Shown here piece by piece: positions 31,802-37,894 of a stretch of DNA of 37,894 nucleotides. The DNA is taken from contig BFEA01000543.1 in assembly GCA_003427395.1 (NCBI GenBank), positions 361,126 to 399,019 on the forward strand, given 5' to 3'. Under the pieces are notes generated by a model. The model did not search any database. It was not told the origin of the DNA and worked only from the letters and a program-made list of their open reading frames with translations. A program made the position numbers and the translations under genes. Within the stretch, counting starts at the first letter, position 1. Every line of letters starts with the position of its first letter. The stretch comes from Chara braunii (taxonomy: Eukaryota > Streptophyta > Charophyceae > Charales > Characeae).

Positions 31802-32340
31802 ATTGCGTTGTAGTGTATGTGGGCATGGTTGTGTGAGCCTGCATGAGTTTGAGAGATTGTACGTACGCGAGTGTGGTTAAAGAAAGGTAGTTTGATTCAT
31901 TTGTCGGAAAAATTGAGCTGTGAAGTTATGATCGATCGACCATTTGATGGATGATAGATAAAGTCAAGGTGGGAGGAAAAGACTGGAGCAAATCAATGAA
32001 TCGTAGGGAAAAGCCGGACTTGCTATCACATCCAAGTCGTTAAGAAAAGCGCGCTAAAACGCTGGACTTGAAAAAAAACAAACAAACGCCAGACTGCTAT
32101 TATACAGATGGAGCCAGTAATCAAACAAGTCGTCGTTGCCAGAAGCCAAAAGAAGGAGGTTTCTCTTTCTAATTCCTCGTTCGCTGTTTAGCAGAGTGTG
32201 GTGATGATTAAGCAGGGAGGCAAAAAAGGAAGAAAAGAACAGGCTTGGAATGAACCCAAAAAGTCGTATTGAGTTCTTTTTTTTTTTTTTTTAAATATTT
32301 AATGAGGGCAGTTCTAACCTGATTGCCAATGGCCACCCGT
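31800..32340. other. Intergenic, nothing recognised
   Basis: Unassigned sequence with a T-run at about 32278-32292. Confidence 0.4.
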
Positions 32341-33030
32341 TTGAGTGTTGTTTTTGCGAGAGAATGAAGCGTCAATCAATCTCATGAAGTTGATCAGGCA
32401 ATCAATTGAAATCAACCAGTTCTTTCAATCAAATCAACCAGTTCTTTCAATCGAATCAACCAGTTCTTTCAATCAAATCCACCAGTTCTTTGAATCAAAT
32501 CAACCAAATAAGCCAAGTCAGTGTAATTAATTAAATCAATCAAAGCAATCAGATCGACGCAATCCAATCCAACCCATCGAAATATCAATCAATCAAATCA
32601 TTTCAAGCAATTAAATGAATGAATCACAATATCAATCAATCAATCAATGGTGCAATTGTTCATGGCAATGGGGCAAGCATTCAACCAGTCGTCTAGCAGT
32701 CAATCAAGCAAGCAAGCAAGCAGTCAATCAATCAACCAGTCAGTCAATCAATCAATCAATCGATCAAGCAGTCAATCCATCGATCAAGCAGTCAATCAAT
32801 CGATCAAGCAGTCAATCAATCGATCAACAATCAAGCAGTCAATCAATCAATCAACAATCAATCAACAATCAAGCAGTGAATCAATCAATCAACAATCAAG
32901 CAGTCAATCAATCAATCAACAATCAATCAACAATCAATCAACAATCAAGCGGACAATCAATCAATCAATCAATCAACAATCAACCGGACAATCAATCAAG
33001 CAGGGCAAGCAGGCAATCAATCAATCAAGA
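32341..33030 (+). repeat. CAAT-type satellite with a 23-bp tandem at its start
   Basis: Four copies of a 23-bp unit (CAACCAGTTCTTTCAATCAA) lie at 32417-32505, followed by about 450 bp of imperfect (CAAT)n with CAAG and GATC-type variants. Two forward frames of about 180 residues encode Gln-Ser-Ile-Asn repeats; this is a simple-repeat effect, not a credible protein. Confidence 0.9.
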
Positions 33031-33200
33031 AGGGGGGAACGAAAGGAACAAAAGGAAGAAGAAAGGGGAAAAAAAGGGGATAAAAAAAGGAAGAAGAAAG
33101 GGAAAAAAAGGGAAAAAAGGGAAAAAAGGGGAAAAAAAGGAAGAAAAAAAAGCTTAAAAAAAGGGAAAAAAAGTAAGACGAAAGGGGGCAAAAAAGAGGA
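33031..33200 (+). repeat. Poly-purine (GAAA/GGGA) tract
   Basis: About 165 bp of almost pure purine directly after the CAAT satellite. Confidence 0.9.
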
Positions 33201-33285
33201 TTGAATGGGATATTATCCTGCTCGGCGCTGCTTCCTGCGACCACTGCCCGGTCAAGTATTTGCCGACAAGAAATGGTTCGAGGGG

Positions 33286-33370
33286 TGATTGTCCTGAGCT
33301 GTAGACACCGAGGTAGGACCGACTGAGGGGAGGGGTGCAACCAAGGAGTATCGACGCAAGAGGAGAAGGA

Positions 33371-33447
<77 letters not shown>

Positions 33448-33516
33448 ATACTCGCTTGGAGACTAGAAAGGGTTGTCCTGAGCTATAGACACTTGAGGTA
33501 GGAAACGACTGAGGGG
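33286..33516 (+). repeat. G74 homopolymer flanked by a 50-bp direct repeat
   Basis: G-run at 33373-33446 (74 bases). Direct repeats on each side: TTGTCCTGAGCTGTAGACAC ... ACTGAGGGG at 33288-33335 and TTGTCCTGAGCTATAGACAC ... ACTGAGGGG at 33471-33516. The run could form G-quadruplexes, but homopolymer length is poorly determined by most sequencing. Confidence 0.8.
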
Positions 33517-33815
33517 ATACTCACAGTAGGCCCTGAAAATCGGAAGATCGGAAGATCGGAAAATCAGCGGCCAGATTAAGTCCTTGTAAAATGTACGACT
33601 CGATCTGGCGCCGGTGATTTATGATTTTGTGATTTTGGGGGCCTAGTGGGAGGATACTCTCGGTGGCGGTGCACCACAGAGATCGAAACAAGGGGGTATA
33701 TACTCCAATGGACTCTATCAGAGTCGACCTACGTTCGAAAACGTGATCTGCTTTGGGAAATATTGCTATGTCTTCACGTCTGCCTGTGAGCATCCACCTC
33801 CACACATAGCATCAT
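33517..33815. other. Intergenic, small GATCGGAA repeat
   Basis: A short tandem of GATCGGAA lies near 33539-33562. Nothing else recognised. Confidence 0.4.
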
Positions 33816-33819
33816 TTGC

Positions 33820-34083
33820 GATCATGGCCATATATAGATCAGTCACCGTCTTGGCCATAGATTAGTTATGATCATGGCCATAGATTAGATTAGTTATGAT
33901 CATGGCCATAGATTAGATTAGTCACGATCATGGCCATAGATTAGTTATGATCATGGCCATAGATTAGTTAAGATCATGGCCGTAGATTAGTTATGATCAT
34001 GGCCATGTTAGTCACGATCATGGCCATAGATTGGTGTTATAATCATGGCCATAGATTAGTTATGATGATGGCCGTTGGCCATG
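33820..34083 (+). repeat. ATGATCATGGCCATAGATTAG minisatellite, about 11 units
   Basis: Units of about 23-29 bp built on GATCATGGCCAT followed by AGATTAGTTAT. Each has two short palindromes, ATGATCAT and ATGGCCAT, sharing bases. Variants CACGATCATGG and CCGTAGATTAG occur. Confidence 0.95.
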
Positions 34084-34232
34084 GTATATTGGGATATGTC
34101 TGGGCAGGTCAGCTCGAGTCGAAAGATCAAGGTGGTCAGTAGCTATTATGATTGGGACATGGGCAATCTCTGTGAGGGTTGCCGCCATATCGTTGTCGTT
34201 GCTCATCAGCTGCTTTATTATCGAACTGTCCT

Positions 34233-34478
34233 GTTTTTTTTTTTTTTTTTTTCAATGAAGTGAGAGATTGAGAATGATTTCGTTCATCTAGTTCCATCAT
34301 CTGGATTCGAACTTCCGTCTTCATCCGAATATAACGGCCAGTCATTATAGCCGTATTTGGGGCCATTTTCTGTCCAGAAGCAGCGATAATGACTGGGCGT
34401 TCTATTCGAGTGAAGACGGAGTCTGTGTATTTCAACAGTTCATGGGTGTGTACCAACTGAGCTACTAGGCTCGTCTCA
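34233..34478 (-). mobile_element. tRNA-derived SINE with A18 tail, interrupted by a MITE
   Basis: Read on the minus strand from about 34478: TAGTAGCTCAGTTGGTAC (A-box-like), CTGTTGAAATACACAGACT, then the MITE at 34315-34419, then AAGTTCGAATCCAG (B box GTTCGAATCC, near 34301-34313), a short body, and an A18 tail (T18 at about 34234-34251 on the plus strand). Without the MITE it is about 140 bp. The head matches the piece at 24215-24252. Good evidence for a Pol III-type SINE. Confidence 0.7.
34315..34419. mobile_element. Foldback MITE nested in a SINE
   Basis: Inverted ends CCGTCTTCATCCGAATATAA and TTCTATTCGAGTGAAGACGG, inner arms CAGTCATTATAGC and GCGATAATGACTG. It lies between the A and B boxes of the SINE, so it inserted after the SINE. 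A TA duplication is not clear. Confidence 0.8.
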
Positions 34479-34512
34479 GTTGGTTATCATCATCTATCTA
34501 ACTTTGTTCCTA

Positions 34513-34617
34513 GCTTCTTCCCCCGAATACAACGTACGGTCATTATAGCTGTATCTGGACTGAAAGATGCCTCAAATACAGCTATAATGACAGTACGTTG
34601 TATTCGGGGGAAGAAGG
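34513..34617. mobile_element. Foldback MITE (105 bp), TA-flanked
   Basis: Near-palindromic: TTCTTCCCCCGAATACAACG at the left and CGTTGTATTCGGGGGAAGAA at the right, with inner arms CATTATAGCTGTAT and ATACAGCTATAATG. TA lies immediately outside both ends (34511-34512 and 34618-34619), as for Tc1/mariner-type insertions. No transposase is encoded. Confidence 0.85.
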
Positions 34618-34890
34618 TAGCTTAGATCTAGCGAGGCGTAGACAGACTAATTGGTTGGGACTTGGGACCGTGTGCTTGTGTTTGCCCTGTGGCGTTCTGG
34701 CCCTCGATTTCGTATGCGGAGATGAGACTTGGTGTCAAGTCAAGAGTCGTTGGCTCTTGGCTGTTTGAACCGTTTCCCTCTATAGAGCATAGCAGTTACT
34801 CTATCAGCGAGGAGCACGTGACAGCGTGCAATTGACGTATCTCAGGACGCAACGCAAGTGGAAGGTACCCCTCTCCTGGGGTTAAGGATA

Positions 34891-34894
<4 letters not shown>
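34525..34894 (+). repeat. 370-bp exact duplicate of 27497-27866
   Basis: This copy has intact sequence on both sides, including the left MITE terminus, so it is more likely the true locus. Confidence 0.85.

Positions 34895-34964
<70 letters not shown>
34895..34964 (+). repeat. (CT)n microsatellite
   Basis: CT tract at the end of the duplicated segment. The sequence after it (CCAGCAAATAGCC) differs from the other copy. Confidence 0.95.
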
Positions 34965-34966
<2 letters not shown>

Positions 34967-35113
34967 GCAAATAGCCACTGGCCGTCTTCCCCAGAAAAGG
35001 GGGGTTGCAGGACATGTCTACCTCACGGTGCCTCTTTCTTCTGTCTCCATGCTCCAGCGGCAGCTTTTTCTTTTTGTGGTTGTTTGTGATGGGGGTTGAA
35101 AAGGCTTTGCTGG

Positions 35114-35220
35114 ACCCCTTTCCCCGAACACAACGCACCCGCATAAAGAATGTATACAAGCTATTCTTCCGGTCCTGTGCACAGCTATAATGAGGGTGCG
35201 TTGTGTTTGGGGGAAGACGG
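35114..35220. mobile_element. Foldback MITE (107 bp, diverged)
   Basis: Left CTTTCCCCGAACACAACGCA, right TGCGTTGTGTTTGGGGGAAG followed by ACGG and TA. The middle has lost much of the inner pairing on the left side (CCGCATAAAGAATG compared with GCTATAATGAGG). Confidence 0.75.
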
Positions 35221-35474
35221 TAGTGTATACGTGGTGATACTGTGCAGAATGACCACCGGCAAGTCTAATAGGCCTGCTTGATGCTGGTGGGGGAAGAGTT
35301 AGGCTCGTTATACAGGTTGTATAGGTAGTGACCTGTTCATAGGTATGATGGGCGGCTGCATATATGCCTGCGAGCATGGGGCTGTACCTGTTTAGAATCT
35401 TGCTGTCACGGTAGGGCTGGAGTTGTGGTTGGCTGGGTCGGTGGGGACTGTAAGGGGAAAATTGGTAAGATGTC

Positions 35475-36300
35475 CCTGCAGGTTTTGGTATTTCGTCGGA
35501 GATGCCCCTGAAACAGAGGCATTGCCGAGTGTCGTTGGGGTAGGCGTGTAAAATTTTGTGCGGAATACCTACCCCACTCGACCATTGGACCCGGCATCTC
35601 TTACACATGCCCCCCTGCAAGTTCGGGTATTTCGTTACATGCCCTGGAAACACAGAGGCATCGTGTAATGTCCTCCTCCGGATATGCCTCGAAGTTTGCG
35701 AAATACCCCCCTCGAGTCCATTGCACCCGGCATCTTTCATATATGCCCCTATCTCGGCCTACTCATCGGACCTGGGCGATGCTGCATCAATCACAGGTGA
35801 ACGGGTGGCGATATCCGGAGGAGGAGGACATTACGCGATGCATCTGTGTTTCCAGGGCATCTGACGAAGTACCCAAACTTGCAGGGGGGCATGTGTAAAA
35901 GATGCCGGATCCAATGGTCGGCAACAACATTCCCGGCGTGAAAATGGTGGTGAGGAACTCCGCACGTGCGCGCCAAATCAGCCAGCCTTTAAAATTAGAA
36001 TTGGACAGGTGTGGCGCAGACAGAAAAGATGTCTGCCCTGTAGAGGGGCAAATGGTGGCGACCTTAACACGCGCCAAATAGGCCAGCCTTCGAAACTGGA
36101 ATTCGACAGGCTCAAATTTGGCTGTGGGGCAGACAGAAAAGATGTCTGGCCGGTAGAAGGGCAAAAGTTGAAGGAAGTGCACCGGGGCCTGGGCGTAACA
36201 CGAAGTTGCAAATGGCCGGGATACAAGCATTACTCATTAGTCCTCTGTCTTAAGGCGGTCTGCTATTCAGGGGCATTTGACGAAATTTCCCTAATAATCA
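35475..36300. mobile_element. Nested foldback element of about 0.8 kb
   Basis: Inner inverted arms: 35580-35687 and 35807-35920, about 110 bp each and highly similar (GCATCTCTTACACATGCCCC against GGGGCATGTGTAAAAGATGC; CATTACGCGATG against CATCGTGTAATG). Outer, shorter arms: 35476-35535 (TTTCGTCGGAGATGCCCCTG) and about 36248-36297 (CAGGGGCATTTGACGAAA). A partial extra arm copy lies at 35716-35750. Inside the right half, 35968-36057 and 36071-36170 are tandem copies of about 100 bp (GCAGACAGAAAAGATGTCTG). The long minus-strand frame at 35018-35740 is not a known protein. Confidence 0.75.
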
Positions 36301-36530
36301 TAATTAATTGTAATATAAAATGATCCCTTGAAGAAAGAATTTGGTTATCTAGTGACGGAGGAAACAAAACAAATAAAAGCGGAATGGTTTTCGAGAGAGA
36401 CCCGGTGCGACTTCAAAGCCTGAATGGTGCCTACTTGGAGCTGTCACGGTTAATGACCAGGGGCTAGGTCCCACTAGCACGAAGTAAGAGATACTGACCT
36501 TAGATAGCAGAGATCAACGGCAGAGATCTC
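36301..36530. other. Intergenic with shared dispersed block
   Basis: AGGTCCCACTAGCACGAAGT (about 36467-36486) resembles 20489-20508. No gene seen. Confidence 0.4.
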
Positions 36531-36625
36531 CTAATTTGCGCAAGTGGGACCTTGCCCCAGGTCGTCAGGACTCGAACTGGAATCCTGAACCATCAAAGAC
36601 GATTGACCTCAGTGATAACGACAGG
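36531..36625 (-). repeat. tRNA-like SINE fragment
   Basis: The minus strand reads TTCCAGTTCGAGTCCTGACG, a clear B box, preceded by an A-box-like GTTATCACTGAGG. It is followed on the minus strand by GGTCCCACTTG, a block related to the one at 36467. No intact cloverleaf. Confidence 0.45.
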
Positions 36626-36694
36626 CTTGTGCATGGGAAGTGATATTTCTTTTCTCTTCTTTTCTCTTTTCTTTCTTCTTTTCCAGTAGTTCCA

Positions 36695-37000
36695 AGTCCT
36701 TGAGGATCCAGGAGCCCCTCCCCACCTCTTTCTACCCTGCCCAGATTAGTGTGCTGTGGTAATGCGACTGTTAGCCTCCGCGTGTTTTGCAAATGTGGCT
36801 GCGACATCGACCAGAAATAGAGAACATGGATGGACAGGGGGAACAGGTCACGAGTTCAATTCCTCGATGGGCCGGGAGCCCCTCCTCACCTCTGTCTACC
36901 CCTGCCCAAATTTGTGAGCTGCGGTGTTGCCACTGCTGGCCGCCGAGCGTATTGCAAATGTGGATGGGATTTTGATTAACAATAGGAAACATGGATGGAT
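36695..37000 (+). repeat. Tandem pair of a 165-bp unit with B-box-like motif
   Basis: GAGCCCCTCCCCACCTCTTT ... AACATGGATGGA at 36711-36835 is repeated as GAGCCCCTCCTCACCTCTGT ... AACATGGATGGA at 36878-37000. Between them GAGTTCAATTCCTC (about 36854-36867) resembles a tRNA B box. Probably a dimeric SINE-like repeat. Confidence 0.65.
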
Positions 37001-37012
37001 GGGGTTTCGCTA

Positions 37013-37117
37013 CAGTCTTCCCCCGAATACAACATACGGTCATTATAGCTGAATTTGGCCTATCTTTCAGTCTAAATTCAGCTATAATGACCGTACATTG
37101 TATTCGGGGGAAGACTG
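37013..37117. mobile_element. Foldback MITE (105 bp), best-preserved copy
   Basis: Terminal inverted repeats CAGTCTTCCCCCGAATACAA and TTGTATTCGGGGGAAGACTG are perfect, with inner arms GGTCATTATAGCTGAATT and AATTCAGCTATAATGACC. TA lies on both sides (37011-37012, 37118-37119). The CAGT terminus with TA target fits a Tc1/mariner-related non-autonomous element. Confidence 0.9.
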
Positions 37118-37720
37118 TAGTAAAAATCCTGCCATGTGTGGGCAGTCAGCAGCTGAACAGTCAGCTGCAACTGCAGCAAGTATGTGTGATTCAGTTGAGA
37201 ACTGAACTGAGAGCAGCAGCTGATGGGTGTTAGAGAATTTCAAATCACCGGTACATGGCCCCAGCCAGCTTGAGAATCACCATAAAGTAGTTATTTCTAA
37301 AATTTTGAAGGCGCGGGGCAACCAGCCCAAAATGGCGGGTGGCGTCTGCCAAAGCAATAAGCAAGCAGAAGTGTCATGCCCGGCGTTTCGGCGAAGCAGC
37401 TTGGCGGAGTGAAGGGGGAATCTGCCTCGTACAAAAGAGGCCCCCGCCTTGTACAAAAGAGGCCCACAGGTACTGGTGGTTAAACCCCCAGTACTTGGCC
37501 CAGCTATCAAGTCCGAGCCTTGGCCTACCGGTCTGCCGACCCGTGCCGAGGCTGGAGCTACCCGTTGTGGGCTTCCTGGACCTACCTCCGAAAGAAACGG
37601 AAGAAAAAAGAGAAAAGAAGAAAAAAAAGAAAATGAAAGAAAAAGGGCTACGGCCTACGGAAAAAAGAAAAGAAAGGACGAAATGAAAAAAAGGTTTTGT
37701 TTTTCGGTTCCCCGCGGGAA
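37118..37720. other. Intergenic, nothing firm
   Basis: CAGCTG-rich sequence near 37146-37225, a short direct repeat GTACAAAAGAGGCCC (37428-37442 and 37451-37465), a hairpin GTACTGG/CCAGTAC near 37471-37496, and an A/G-rich stretch at 37590-37690. No gene recognised. Confidence 0.4.
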
Positions 37721-37721
37721 G

Positions 37722-37756
37722 AGAGAGGGGGGGAGAGAGAGAGAGAGAGAGAGACG
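37722..37756 (+). repeat. (GA)n microsatellite with G-run
   Basis: Short GA tract with an internal G-run. Confidence 0.85.
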
Positions 37757-37832
37757 CGATGAGTTTGCTGTGGCCTTCCGTGCTGCTCGCCCTCTCTCTC
37801 TCTCCCCCGGCTCTCACGTTCCAGAACTGCAC

Positions 37833-37876
37833 ACGGGAATGCATTTTCCTGCTTTTACAGGGAGATGCATTCCCGT
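37833..37876. repeat. 12-bp perfect inverted repeat at window end
   Basis: ACGGGAATGCAT (37833-37844) pairs with ATGCATTCCCGT (37865-37876), with a partly paired interior (CCTG with CAGG). It may be the end of another foldback element; the window stops 18 bases later. Confidence 0.75.
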
Positions 37877-37894
37877 TTTCCATTTTGAATGGGG

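Noticed and set aside
32615-33204. Two overlapping frames of 180-185 residues rich in Gln, Ser, Ile and Asn
   Set aside because: They are translations of a CAAT tetranucleotide satellite and a poly-purine tract, open in more than one frame.
35018-35740. 240-residue minus-strand frame
   Set aside because: It spans a MITE, unique sequence and foldback arms, has no recognisable domain, and its frame length is explained by GC-rich repeats.

Overview
The window looks like nuclear DNA from a plant-lineage eukaryote with a large, repeat-rich genome. The only convincing protein-coding gene is a complete 26S proteasome lid subunit RPN7 (PSMD6) of plant type. Almost everything else is non-coding repeat, dense with long (CT/GA)n and (CA/GT)n tracts. 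A charophyte alga such as Chara is my best guess from the plant-like RPN7, the microsatellite density and the very low gene density. That guess is inference, not proof.

Layout. 1-1200: GA microsatellite, a dispersed repeat (family A) and a module called C here. 2204-3704: about 20 degenerate tandem units, most of which can fold as hairpins with a conserved loop; at 4254-4453 there are three more hairpins capped by C(TTCG)G. 5040-7412: minisatellites, CA tracts and two further dispersed repeats. 7413-15500: tRNA-derived SINE-like pieces, a possible decayed LTR (about 9915-10526 with an iMet-type primer site), CT/GA/CA tracts and long AT-rich stretches with nothing recognisable. 15702-20185: C modules followed by a second hairpin array with unrelated stems around a conserved loop. 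20186-24200: mostly unrecognised. 24215-26692: SINE-like pieces, a split family A copy and the 3' half of a dead LINE with a zf-RVT domain. 26709-28690: inverted and direct family A copies around a 16-base assembly gap, next to a 370-base segment that is exactly repeated at 34525-34894.

29281-30465 is RPN7 in one uninterrupted exon. Behind it (30466-31480) lie decayed tandem copies of its 3' end, a foldback MITE and purine-rich repeats. 31700-34080 holds GT/GA, CAAT, poly-G and ATGGCCAT arrays. 34230-37894 is a cluster of about 105-bp MITEs (one inside a SINE), a larger nested foldback at 35475-36300, and a tandemly duplicated 165-bp repeat.

There is no operon logic here: one housekeeping gene sits in a sea of repeats. 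The most unusual structure is the pair of hairpin arrays, where stems change in sequence but stay complementary. Most other open reading frames are low-complexity or repeat-derived and are not annotated as genes.
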